A DNA stretch of 21,446 bases from CAYRWM01 sp964428055 (GTDB lineage: Bacteria > Bacillota > Clostridia > Christensenellales > Christensenellaceae): contig CAYRWM010000030.1 in the NCBI GenBank assembly GCA_964428055.1, positions 1-21,446 of the forward strand. The letters are read 5' to 3'. Position 1 is the stretch's first letter, and each line of letters starts with the position of its first letter. The notes under the pieces are model-generated. The model was not told where the DNA came from. It was given only the letters and a program-made list of their open reading frames with translations, and ran no database searches. This document shows positions 1 through 7,474 of the stretch, in pieces. A program made the position numbers and the translations under genes.

Positions 1-1411
1 TGTCGAAGTTGCCGAGATAACGCTTTGTGTAAGGATAGAGGCCCTGTGAGAGGAGCTTTGTTATGACTGTACGCTTGGTCTTTAAGCTCCTTGCAGCGAT
101 ATCCATGTAATTATCAAGTGATGCGTAGAATGATTTCTCATCGGGAGCCAGGTACGCGAGCCTGGGAAGGTTCACTGTAACAACACCGATGGATCCTGTC
201 GATTCGCCCGAACCAAAGAATCCGCCTGACTTCTTGCGCAGCTCTCTGAGATCCAGACGGAGTCTGCAGCACATTGAACGGACGTCGCTGGGCTCCATAT
301 CGGAATTGATATAGTTTGAGAAGTACGGTGTGCCGTATTTCGCTGTCATCTCAAACAGGAGTTTGTTGTTCTCGGTCTCGCTCCAGTCAAAGTCACTGGT
401 TATGGAGTACGTGGGGATAGGATACTGGAATCCGCGGCCGTTCGCGTCACCTTCGATCATGATCTCGATGAAGGCCTTGTTGACCATATCCATCTCCTTC
501 TGGCAGTCACCATATGTGAAATCCATCTCCTTGCCGCCGATTATGGCCGGGAGATTCTTAAGATCGTTCGGGACTGTCCAGTCGAGTGTTATGTTGGAGA
601 AGGGAGCCTGCGTACCCCAGCGGCTGGGAGTGTTAACGCCGTAAACGAACGACTGAACGCACTGTTTGACTTCCTTCTGGGAGAGATTGTCGACCTTTAC
701 GAAAGGCGCAAGATAAGTATCGAATGATGAGAATGCCTGAGCGCCCGCCCACTCGTTCTGCATGATACCGAGGAAATTGACCATCTGGTTACACAGTGTG
801 GACAGATGGTTCGCCGGAGAAGACGTGATCTTTCCGGGGACACCGCCGAGGCCTTCCTGTATGAGCTGCTTCAAACTCCAGCCCGCGCAGTAACCTGTGA
901 GCATGGAAAGGTCGTGCAGATGTATCGCCGCGCTGCGGTGAGCTTCCGCTATCTCGTCATCGTATACTTCGCTGAGCCAGTAGTTTGCAGTGATAGCACC
1001 GGAGTTTGAAAGGATGAGTCCGCCGACGGAATACGTAACGGTGGAGTTCTCCTTGACTCTCCAGTCGTTTATCTTCAGATAGTTATCTACCAGGTCTTTA
1101 TAATTGAGCAGTGCGGAATTGATGTTTCTGACTTTTTCACGCTGTCTGCGGTACAGGATATATGCCTTGGATACGTCGGCATAACCGGCTTCGGACAGAA
1201 CTTTTTCTACGCTGTCCTGTATGTCCTCAACAGTTATCTTGTCATCATGAATCTTTTCTTCGAAGTCAGCCGTTACATGCAGCGAGATGAGATCTATAAC
1301 ACTCGGATGGTACTGCTTGTTCAAGGCGTCAAATGCCTTTGTTATGGCCGCACTGATTTTGCTGATGTTAAAATCAACGACATTTCCGTCGCGTTTGATT
1401 ACCTGGTACAT
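1..1411 (-). CDS. nrdD: Anaerobic (class III) ribonucleoside-triphosphate reductase, 3'-truncated by window edge
   Basis: Oxygen-independent reductase that converts NTPs to dNTPs using a glycyl radical installed by NrdG. About 470 N-terminal codons are visible; the family is usually 700 residues or more, so the C-terminus with the glycyl-radical loop lies outside the window. Residues 1 to about 95 look like an ATP-cone (begins MYQVIKRDGNVVDFNISKI), the allosteric ATP/dATP site. The barrel follows with the NrdD-typical stretch HDLSMLTGYCAGWSL (Cys about 175) and then CCRLRLDL (Cys 381/382), followed by SGGFFGSGESTGSIGVVTVN. The start is chosen for an AGGGGG motif about 9 nt upstream and the expected ATP-cone beginning. 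It has its own promoter and NrdR boxes, so expression probably follows dNTP demand separately from the upstream nrdG. The family call is very secure. Confidence 0.96.
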   Translation of the reverse strand, partial: MYQVIKRDGNVVDFNISKISAAITKAFDALNKQYHPSVIDLISLHVTADFEEKIHDDKITVEDIQDSVEKVLSEAGYADVSKAYILYRRQREKVRNINSALLNYKDLVDNYLKINDWRVKENSTVTYSVGGLILSNSGAITANYWLSEVYDDEIAEAHRSAAIHLHDLSMLTGYCAGWSLKQLIQEGLGGVPGKITSSPANHLSTLCNQMVNFLGIMQNEWAGAQAFSSFDTYLAPFVKVDNLSQKEVKQCVQSFVYGVNTPSRWGTQAPFSNITLDWTVPNDLKNLPAIIGGKEMDFTYGDCQKEMDMVNKAFIEIMIEGDANGRGFQYPIPTYSITSDFDWSETENNKLLFEMTAKYGTPYFSNYINSDMEPSDVRSMCCRLRLDLRELRKKSGGFFGSGESTGSIGVVTVNLPRLAYLAPDEKSFYASLDNYMDIAARSLKTKRTVITKLLSQGLYPYTKRYLGNFD

Positions 1412-1444
1412 TATGTTGTCCCCCTAATAGACGTGAAGTAATTC

Positions 1445-1461
1445 CGGGCAATGATTACCCG
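1445..1461 (-). other. Hairpin in nrdD 5' UTR
   Basis: In the transcript CGGGUAA and UUGCCCG (one U-G wobble) can pair around a 3-nt loop, giving a 7-bp stem between the predicted start site (about 1470) and the nrdD start codon. There is no U-run after it, so it is not a terminator. It may be a stabilising 5' stem or chance. Confidence 0.35.
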
Positions 1462-1476
1462 ATTTCGAACAGTTTT

Positions 1477-1505
1477 ATTTTACTGCCGCTTTTGGGGGAT
1501 GTCAA
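1477..1505 (-). promoter_or_regulatory. nrdD promoter
   Basis: A perfect -35 TTGACA (1505-1500) and a -10 TAAAAT (1482-1477) are separated by 17 bp on the minus strand, predicting a start near 1470 and a leader of about 60 nt. It lies between the nrdG stop and nrdD, so nrdD can be transcribed independently of the genes upstream. Confidence 0.8.
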
Positions 1506-1512
1506 CACAAAA

Positions 1513-1560
1513 CAACTATATATTCCACTATTTTTTTGAAAATGGCACAATATCTAGTGG
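1513..1560 (-). promoter_or_regulatory. Tandem NrdR boxes upstream of nrdD
   Basis: NrdR boxes follow a 16-bp near-palindrome close to ACACWATATATWGTGT. Box 1 (1545-1560, minus-strand CCACTAGATATTGTGC) matches 13 of 16 positions. Box 2 (1513-1528, minus-strand GTGGAATATATAGTTG) is weaker, matching 10 of 16 with the AT-rich core intact. The centres are 32 bp apart, about three helical turns, which is the spacing known for paired NrdR sites. Box 2 ends 7 bp upstream of the -35, fitting (d)ATP-dependent repression of nrdD. The NrdR gene itself is not in the window. Confidence 0.75.
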
Positions 1561-1563
1561 CAC

Positions 1564-2256
1564 TCAATCTATTCCGCGAAGTGAGACCGAATCAACAAAA
1601 CGTCCTGCAGCGGCCGCAAATGCCTCCAGATCGGCCTTTGACGGAGCTGAAAGTCCGCCGTACGGAACGGAATCCCTGTCGGTGAAACTCTGTATGAAAT
1701 ACCGCTTGGCGCCTCTTATCAGTTTTCCTATCTCTTCAAAGTCCCGTGCATCGTGCAGTTCGTGTACTGCCGTCGTACGGAATTCATAATCGGCGGTACC
1801 GTTTTTCAGAAGGGTGATGCTCGTCTTTATCCTCGCCATGTCAACTTCGGGCACGCCACAGGTCACGGCGTACTTTTCCGGACTGTTCTTTATATCCATG
1901 GCCACATAGTCGGCAAGGTCATTTTTAAGGACCTCTTCCAGCACATCGGGATGATACCCGTTTGTATCAAGCTTGACCGCGTAACCGAGATCCCTGAATC
2001 TGTACAGAAGACCAGGCAGTCCTTTATGCAGACACGGCTCACCTCCCGTTACGGCTACACCGTCGAGAAGCCCCTTTCGCTTTTCCAGGAACTTTATGAG
2101 CTCATCATCATCCATCAGCGGATCCAGACTGCCGTCCACCATCTCGTAATTATGGCAGAAAGGGCATCGGAAATCACAGCCGCCCAGAAATACTGTGCAG
2201 GCCACGCGGCCCGGGAAATCGAGCAGGGTCATCTTCTGCAGTCCGGTTATATTCAT
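1564..2256 (-). CDS. nrdG: Anaerobic ribonucleoside-triphosphate reductase activating protein (radical SAM)
   Basis: This 4Fe-4S radical-SAM enzyme generates the glycyl radical on NrdD. In the 230-aa product the cluster ligands are Cys27, Cys31 and Cys34 in a CxxxCxxC motif (GGCDFRCPFCHN), preceded by LLDFPGRVACTVFLGGC and followed by the VTGGEP SAM-binding motif. This is the longer NrdG2-type subfamily rather than the roughly 155-aa E. coli form. A GTG nine bases upstream is in frame, but it overlaps the AGGAG ribosome site; the ATG at 2256 sits 8 nt after AGGAG and is the better start. It begins 30 nt after the arsM stop and ends 152 nt before nrdD, so it is probably carried on the upstream transcript while nrdD also has a promoter of its own. 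Confidence 0.93.
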   Translation of the reverse strand: MNITGLQKMTLLDFPGRVACTVFLGGCDFRCPFCHNYEMVDGSLDPLMDDDELIKFLEKRKGLLDGVAVTGGEPCLHKGLPGLLYRFRDLGYAVKLDTNGYHPDVLEEVLKNDLADYVAMDIKNSPEKYAVTCGVPEVDMARIKTSITLLKNGTADYEFRTTAVHELHDARDFEEIGKLIRGAKRYFIQSFTDRDSVPYGGLSAPSKADLEAFAAAAGRFVDSVSLRGID

Positions 2257-2286
2257 ATCACTCACTCCTGAATCCGTATACTCCTG

Positions 2287-3135
2287 TCAGCAGCAGCCGC
2301 ATCCGCAGTCGCCGCCCTCAAACGGAACGGCAAAAGCGCAGCATGTGCATTCTTCTCCCTTGACGGCCCTGACGGTATCCGAAGTGTATCTGATATCGCC
2401 TACGAGCCTTTCTATCTCTTCATTGTTTATAGGCGTTTCTGAGGATGATATCACGGTATAATCCTCAAACCCCGCGCCTTTCATGATGCTCCTGAATTCA
2501 TCATATGACATCGATCCGCCCAGGCACTCGCCCAGAAGCAGCGGATGCGTGTTTATCTCTTCCGGCACTTTTCTGTCCGCGAATATGTCGCTGAAATACA
2601 GAACGCCGCCGTCTTTGAGAACTCTCCATATCTCGGAAAAGACCCTGTCCTTCTGCGGGGAAAGATTTATAACGCAGTTGGATATCACAAGGTCAACAGA
2701 AGAATCCTCTATCCCCGCGGATCTGAGGTCCTCTATGTATCCCTTTCTGAATTCCACATTGGAAAAGCCCCATTTTCCGGCGATCTCATCCTTATATCTT
2801 TCAGCAACCTCCAGCTGGTCGTCGTTCATATCTATGCCTATGACCCTACCTTCGGGTCCGACGAGTTTGGACGCGACAAATACATCCCTTCCCGTTCCGC
2901 AGCCGAGATCGAGAACAACACACTCCTCAATGGCGCCGGGCACGGGCGAGCCGCATCCGTAATACTTGGTTATGATCTCATCCGGTATCTCGCTCACTAT
3001 CTCCCTTATTTCTGCAGGGACCGCGTTCGTCGCGCAGCTGCAGACTGAGGAAGCGAGTTTGCCGTCCTTATCCGTTGTTATATCGGAATAGTATTCCCTT
3101 ACCTTTTCTCTTATCTCGTCATCTCTTTTTCCCAT
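2287..3135 (-). CDS. arsM: Arsenite S-adenosylmethionine methyltransferase (ArsM-like) with Cys-rich tail
   Basis: Predicted cytosolic SAM-dependent methyltransferase of the ArsM family, which methylates trivalent arsenic. The Rossmann motif I DLGCGTGRD is at residues 76-84. The family's As(III)-binding cysteines are present: Cys61 (YYGCGSP), Cys154 (ISNCVINLSP) and Cys204 (LLLGECLGGS), plus an N-terminal Cys32/Cys34 pair. The C-terminus carries a Cys cluster (CTCC at 263-266 and CGCGCC at 277-282), a likely extra metalloid site. GAGGG precedes the ATG. It lies 36 nt after the DUF4037 gene and 30 nt before nrdG, apparently in one operon. No ArsR, ArsB or ArsC gene is adjacent, so its placement with anaerobic nucleotide metabolism is odd. 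A related SAM methyltransferase acting on another substrate cannot be excluded. Confidence 0.85.
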   Translation of the reverse strand: MGKRDDEIREKVREYYSDITTDKDGKLASSVCSCATNAVPAEIREIVSEIPDEIITKYYGCGSPVPGAIEECVVLDLGCGTGRDVFVASKLVGPEGRVIGIDMNDDQLEVAERYKDEIAGKWGFSNVEFRKGYIEDLRSAGIEDSSVDLVISNCVINLSPQKDRVFSEIWRVLKDGGVLYFSDIFADRKVPEEINTHPLLLGECLGGSMSYDEFRSIMKGAGFEDYTVISSSETPINNEEIERLVGDIRYTSDTVRAVKGEECTCCAFAVPFEGGDCGCGCC

Positions 3136-3171
3136 GATTTTTTCCCTCTCGTATATTGAATCAGACTGCCT

Positions 3172-4113
3172 TTACACCGCAGCCAGTATATGCATGTTGC
3201 GCAAATCAGGATCGTCTATACTGTCATTCACCGAATACGCATGCTTTTCAAGTTCCGCAGCCGAGACTCCCGTCAGGTTCTGGCGCTCGAGTTCAGCAGC
3301 TATATCAGACGATATGCTTTCGATCACATCGTATTTATCCATGTATATGCCGTCTTCGTTATCAGTTGTAAGCAGATACTCCAAAAGCTCCGCGAGTATG
3401 GACAGTCTCGGCAGTGAGCGCATGGCGCGGAAGCACCATTTATAGTACGGCTGATAGCGCCTGTTTAACAGAAACAGCACCGAAGAAGCGCTCCTGACGA
3501 ATTCCACCGCCGCGAGCTGCGCCGCGGCCTTTTCGCCGTGCCGTATGCATCTTAAGTAATTATACTGTCCGGACTGTCCCATGAGCAGCAGCTGTCCCGC
3601 GAGCTTCTTTTTCATGATGTCCCCGGGGAAGAAAGCCAGGGCTTCCCTCACTTCCGTAAACTGCCCGGGATTATCAAAGAACAGCTCCCCGTTGGTCGCC
3701 TCCGCGAGCGACTGCTCGGGAACGGTCACCCACTGCGACAGAGTGAGACACCCGTCGGGCGTTCCCGTCTTTTCCATAAGGAAGTCTTCTATCCTTATGA
3801 CGCCTCTCCTTGCGCCTCCGACAGGATTCTGTAAGGACCGTTCAATGCCCATGAATTCCTTCGGAAGATCGTGGTACGCTCTTTCAAGACGGAAGGCATC
3901 CTTCCTCGAGACCTTGTCCTCACCCGGGATGAAAATACAGAAACCAGGATCGAAATCGTGATCTCTCGATACCTCGTCGTCATAGCCGAAGCACTCCGAA
4001 CCGCTGCCGGCAAGGCCCGCGGCCAGAAACGGGAGCAGCTCCGCGAACTCCTTTTCGAGCATCTCTTTTCCGTATTGCTCGAAATATGCCCTGGAAAGAT
4101 CAATCCCTTTCAT
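3172..4113 (-). CDS. DUF4037 domain protein (nucleotidyltransferase-like)
   Basis: 313-aa protein of unknown specific function. Near the N-terminus, residues 37-56 read GSGSECFGYDDEVSRDHDFD, a nucleotidyltransferase-fold signature (GS followed by D-x-D type acidic residues), and the rest resembles the C-terminal helical DUF4037 region. The substrate is unknown. A longer ORF reaches 4134, but the ATG at 4113 follows AAAGGAG at good spacing. It overlaps the 3' end of the upstream TPR gene by 14 nt, implying translational coupling and a shared role; TPR plus DUF4037 pairing is, as far as I recall, common in clostridia. There is no signal peptide or membrane segment. Confidence 0.8.
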   Translation of the reverse strand: MKGIDLSRAYFEQYGKEMLEKEFAELLPFLAAGLAGSGSECFGYDDEVSRDHDFDPGFCIFIPGEDKVSRKDAFRLERAYHDLPKEFMGIERSLQNPVGGARRGVIRIEDFLMEKTGTPDGCLTLSQWVTVPEQSLAEATNGELFFDNPGQFTEVREALAFFPGDIMKKKLAGQLLLMGQSGQYNYLRCIRHGEKAAAQLAAVEFVRSASSVLFLLNRRYQPYYKWCFRAMRSLPRLSILAELLEYLLTTDNEDGIYMDKYDVIESISSDIAAELERQNLTGVSAAELEKHAYSVNDSIDDPDLRNMHILAAV

Positions 4114-4942
4114 ATATCTCCTTTGCGAGCGCATTCAGCTTCTCTTCCGCCGCGAAGTATCCGTAATGAGAGAACACCGGCGCGCATTTCTCGCATACGA
4201 AAGCGTAGTAACCGTTATGTTCAGCCGGTCCGTTTATGAGCATGTCGTAGGCTTTGTCCAGAAGACCGAATATCCTGCTCTCGCCTTTTTCCATGCCTTC
4301 GGAAGCCGCCACGGCATCCGCTATATTAAGATAGGTTATGGCCTGATCCAGAACCCCGCCGGGCACGCCTTCCATTGACGCTATCGCTCTGTCAAAAGCA
4401 TCAAAAGCTTCCTCATATCTTCCGAGCGCGGCATAGACGAGACCCATATTATTGTAGAGCCCGCCCTTGAGTTCACTTCTTGTGTCATCTCTGGATTCAT
4501 ATATATCCCTGGCCTTTTCAAAAAGGGAGACCGCTTTTTTATTCTCTCCGAATGCGTTATACGCCGTCGCCGCGTTTATATACGTTGTCCCCGCGCTGAC
4601 AGTACCGCCGAGTCCCGCTTCTTCCGTTAAATCAAGAGCTTTTGAAATATACTCAAACGCTTTATCCCTGTTCGCAGTCTTGCGGTAATGGCCTATGAAT
4701 TCATTGCATATGAGGAGCTGTCCGCGTACATCGCCGCCGAGTTCAGCTTCCTGAAGCCAGTAATTCAGATGACGCTCCGCACCCGCGTAATCCCTGCGGG
4801 ACATGTACTCGTCCATCTTCTCTATTATCCTCTTCTGAGGCACGGGTTTGACTTCAGGCGCTTTCCCGTACTGTTCGCCGCACAGCAGACAGCGCGGTTC
4901 CGCGTAATCTTCAGGCTTTAATATGCCGTTTAATTCCTTCAT
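4100..4942 (-). CDS. Tetratricopeptide-repeat protein with terminal CxxC motifs
   Basis: 280-aa cytosolic helical-repeat protein. TPR-like repeats fill residues about 40-230, for example the segment NNMGLVYAALGRYEEAFDAF. A CxxC pair sits near each end: Cys18/Cys21 (RCLLCGEQ) and Cys250/Cys253 (VCEKCAP), so the two ends could form one zinc site or be redox active. The start at 4942 follows CAGGAG by 7 nt; an in-frame ATG 30 nt upstream lies only a few bases from the -10 and lacks a ribosome site. The 14-nt overlap with the DUF4037 gene suggests the products work together. Its function is unknown; TPR domains usually scaffold protein contacts. It is the first gene of the minus-strand group ending in nrdG/nrdD. 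Confidence 0.8.
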   Translation of the reverse strand: MKELNGILKPEDYAEPRCLLCGEQYGKAPEVKPVPQKRIIEKMDEYMSRRDYAGAERHLNYWLQEAELGGDVRGQLLICNEFIGHYRKTANRDKAFEYISKALDLTEEAGLGGTVSAGTTYINAATAYNAFGENKKAVSLFEKARDIYESRDDTRSELKGGLYNNMGLVYAALGRYEEAFDAFDRAIASMEGVPGGVLDQAITYLNIADAVAASEGMEKGESRIFGLLDKAYDMLINGPAEHNGYYAFVCEKCAPVFSHYGYFAAEEKLNALAKEIYERD

Positions 4943-4970
4943 AAAAAGACTCCTGTTAATTCCTGGTTTC

Positions 4971-5000
4971 ATTATATCACGAGCACCCCTGCCGCTTAAA
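4971..5000 (-). promoter_or_regulatory. Promoter of the TPR-DUF4037-arsM-nrdG operon
   Basis: A perfect -10 TATAAT occupies 4976-4971 on the minus strand, with only a poor -35 (TTTAAG at 5000-4995, 18-bp spacer). The predicted start is near 4964, about 20 nt before the start codon. The weak -35 suggests low or activator-assisted expression. It is divergent from the iorA promoter. Confidence 0.5.
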
Positions 5001-5003
5001 CGG

Positions 5004-5032
5004 TATTTTGGCAGGGCGTTTTATGATATAAT
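5004..5032 (+). promoter_or_regulatory. iorAB-paaK1 promoter (-10 clear, -35 weak)
   Basis: TATAAT is at 5027-5032. At 17-bp spacing the -35 position is TATTTT, far from consensus; TTGGCA at 5008-5013 is too close to serve. The ATG lies about 25 nt beyond the predicted start. An activator may be needed. Confidence 0.5.
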
Positions 5033-5064
5033 ATTCTGCGTATCACCTTGATAGGAGCTTCAAT

Positions 5065-6876
5065 ATGCATACTGAATTTCTTATGGGAAACGAAGCGATA
5101 GCGATGGGCGCACTCGCCGCGGGAGTGAACGTGGTCTGCGGCTATCCCGGCACGCCTTCCTCCGAGGTCATTGAAACGGTCGCAAAGAGAAGGACCGCGG
5201 GGACCTACGTGGAATGGTCGGTCAACGAGAAAGCGGCGATGGAACTCGCTGCCGGAGCAGCGTACTCGGGCGGACGTACTCTCGTTACAATGAAGCAGGT
5301 CGGCCTCAATGTGGCGTCGGATCCCCTTATGAGCCTGGCATATGTCGGAGTCAAGGGCGGCATGGTCGTTATGACCGCCGACGACCCGGGCCCCATCTCA
5401 TCCCAGACCGAACAGGACACCAGAACGTTCGCGGCTTTTTCAAAACTGCCGTGCTTCGATCCTTCATCGGCTGCGGAAGCTTATGAGATGATACAGTATG
5501 CTTTCGAGTTTTCAGAAAAGTATTCGACACCCGTATTTTTAAGACCCACGACCAGGGTCTGCCACGGGTACGCATCCCTAAACATAAAGGACGAGGATGA
5601 ATATGCGGTCCATGAACCCGACGGGTTTGTAAAGGACAGTTTAAGATGGGTCATATTCCCCCGCCTGTCATATAAGAACCACGGCCTCATAGAAAAAAGG
5701 AATGCGGACTTAAAGGACACCCTTTCGGATTATGATAAAAACCTCATCATAAACGGGGGCAGTTCTTCGCGTCTCGGCATCGCTGCGGGAGGCATAAGCT
5801 TCGCATACGCGAAAGAGGAACTTGAAGGGACTGAAGATATACGTCTCATGAAGGTATCAACGCCTTTCCCGTTCCCCGAAAGACTGGCGTGTGAATTCCT
5901 TGAGGGCCTTGAAGAGGTCATGGTCTTTGAGGAGCTCGATCCCGTTATAGAAAGAGAACTCACATATATATGCGGCAAGTATGGTCTTAAGACAAAGATA
6001 CGCGGGAAACTGACCGGGGATATGCCCCAGGCAGGCGAGAACACCCGCGATTTGATAAGCGACGGTATATTAAGGCTTAAGGGCCAGGCTACAGAAGCGA
6101 AAGACGCTGCTTTCCCTGAGCCTCCTGAGCTCCCGGTCCGTCCGCCTGTACTCTGCGCCGGATGCCCGCACAGGGCGTCCTTCCTGGCAGTCAAGAAAGC
6201 CATGCAGGGTAAAAAGGCATTTTACGGCGGTGACATTGGATGTTATACGCTCGGAAACGCCATGCCTCTGGATATGGTCGACACCTGCCTGTGCATGGGA
6301 GCGGGCGTGAACATAGCGCAGGGAATATACAGGATGGATCCCGATACCGTATGCTTCGCGTTCGTCGGAGACTCCACATTCTTCGCTTCCGCCGTAACAG
6401 GTATGATAAACGCCGTATACAACCAAGCGGATATGACGCTCGTTGTGCTCGATAACTCCACAACAGCCATGACGGGACACCAGCCGCATCCGGGCACGGG
6501 CAGGACAATGATGGGCGATATCTCTGAAAAGATCGACCCCGTGAGCGTCCTTCACGGCTTAGGCGTCAGGACAGTCGAAACGGTCGACCCGCTCGACTTT
6601 GACAGGGCAGTGGACACGGTAAAAAGGATCAGCGTCCTTCCGGGCGTAAAGGCGATAGTCTTCCAAAGTCCCTGCATCGCGATCGTAAAGAGCAGCAAGG
6701 TCTGCATGATAGAGGAAGCAAGGTGCCTTAAATGCGGAAAGTGCATAAGGGAGACCGGTTGCCCCGCACTGTATAAAAAGGACAGCGCAGTTATAATAGA
6801 CACGTCTCTTTGCACCGGCTGCGGCCTTTGTTCAAAGGTCTGTCCCGCGGACTGCATAGCCCGCATAGAAAGATAG
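5065..6876 (+). CDS. iorA: Indolepyruvate ferredoxin oxidoreductase, alpha subunit
   Basis: Catalytic TPP-dependent subunit that oxidatively decarboxylates aryl-pyruvates (indole-, phenyl-, hydroxyphenylpyruvate) to aryl-acetyl-CoA and reduces ferredoxin. The 603 aa have the family's normal length and order: an N-terminal pyrimidine-binding domain (GNEAIAMGALAAGVNVVCGYPGTPSSE), a central domain, a TPP/Mg domain with GDS at 435-437 and DNS at 463-465, and a C-terminal 2x[4Fe-4S] ferredoxin domain (Cys554, 557, 560, 566 and Cys583, 586, 589, 593). AGGAG precedes the ATG. iorB starts 11 nt after the stop and paaK1 follows, so the operon can take a transaminated aromatic amino acid to the aryl-CoA and on to the free acid. 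The assignment is secure; the preferred aryl substrate cannot be read from sequence. Confidence 0.95.
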   Translation: MHTEFLMGNEAIAMGALAAGVNVVCGYPGTPSSEVIETVAKRRTAGTYVEWSVNEKAAMELAAGAAYSGGRTLVTMKQVGLNVASDPLMSLAYVGVKGGMVVMTADDPGPISSQTEQDTRTFAAFSKLPCFDPSSAAEAYEMIQYAFEFSEKYSTPVFLRPTTRVCHGYASLNIKDEDEYAVHEPDGFVKDSLRWVIFPRLSYKNHGLIEKRNADLKDTLSDYDKNLIINGGSSSRLGIAAGGISFAYAKEELEGTEDIRLMKVSTPFPFPERLACEFLEGLEEVMVFEELDPVIERELTYICGKYGLKTKIRGKLTGDMPQAGENTRDLISDGILRLKGQATEAKDAAFPEPPELPVRPPVLCAGCPHRASFLAVKKAMQGKKAFYGGDIGCYTLGNAMPLDMVDTCLCMGAGVNIAQGIYRMDPDTVCFAFVGDSTFFASAVTGMINAVYNQADMTLVVLDNSTTAMTGHQPHPGTGRTMMGDISEKIDPVSVLHGLGVRTVETVDPLDFDRAVDTVKRISVLPGVKAIVFQSPCIAIVKSSKVCMIEEARCLKCGKCIRETGCPALYKKDSAVIIDTSLCTGCGLCSKVCPADCIARIER

Positions 6877-6887
6877 GAGGCGGCGCC

Positions 6888-7457
6888 ATGAAGAACATAA
6901 TACTCTGTGGAATAGGCGGCCAGGGCACGATACTGGCATCAAAACTGATAGCGACCGCCGCCATGAAAAAGGGCATACCCGTAATGAGCGCGGAAACGAT
7001 AGGAATGGCCCAGAGAGGCGGGAGCGTATTCTCGCATCTCCGTATGGGAGAAGGTATATCCTCCCCCATGATAAAGAAGGGTCAGGCGGATATGATAATA
7101 GGGTTTGAGCCGGGCGAGACCGTGCGCATGATGCCCTATCTCAAAAAGGGAGGCACTGTCATAACAAGCAGCCGTGCCGTTATGCCGATAACATCATCTG
7201 TGACCGGCGGCGGATACTCAGGAAACGACATGCTCGATTACTTAAAGTCATGTGACTGCAGCCTCACGGTTGCTGATACTGAAACAGCATGCGCGGCTCT
7301 GGGAAACTACAGGATAGTGAACGTGCTGCTTCTCGGATGTGCCGTCAGAACAGGCGAACTGGGTCTTACGGCCGATGACATAAAAGAAGCGATAAGAACA
7401 AGGCTGAAGGAAAAACTCTGGGATCTGAATTTCAGAGCTCTTGACTATGCCTTTTGA
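6888..7457 (+). CDS. iorB: Indolepyruvate ferredoxin oxidoreductase, beta subunit
   Basis: Gamma-type 2-oxoacid oxidoreductase subunit (189 aa) that partners IorA. The N-terminus KNIILCGIGGQGTILASKLIA carries the family's GxGGQG motif, and AETIGMAQRGGSVFSHLRMG is also characteristic. The reading frame extends upstream into iorA, but the ATG at 6888 sits after AGGAGGCGGCGCC and gives the expected beginning and length. It is 11 nt from iorA and 17 nt from paaK1, clearly one transcription unit. It has no cofactor-binding cysteines of its own; the Fe-S clusters are in IorA. Confidence 0.94.
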   Translation: MKNIILCGIGGQGTILASKLIATAAMKKGIPVMSAETIGMAQRGGSVFSHLRMGEGISSPMIKKGQADMIIGFEPGETVRMMPYLKKGGTVITSSRAVMPITSSVTGGGYSGNDMLDYLKSCDCSLTVADTETACAALGNYRIVNVLLLGCAVRTGELGLTADDIKEAIRTRLKEKLWDLNFRALDYAF

Positions 7458-7474
7458 TATTGGAGGATTCATTA

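Noticed and set aside
1753..2271. 172-codon plus-strand open frame over nrdG
   Set aside because: It is antisense to a clearly conserved radical-SAM gene, has no ribosome site and the translation resembles no family; it is a shadow.
5730..6555. Overlapping minus-strand frames inside iorA (157 and 161 codons)
   Set aside because: iorA is complete and conserved on the plus strand; these frames lack ribosome sites and recognisable domains.
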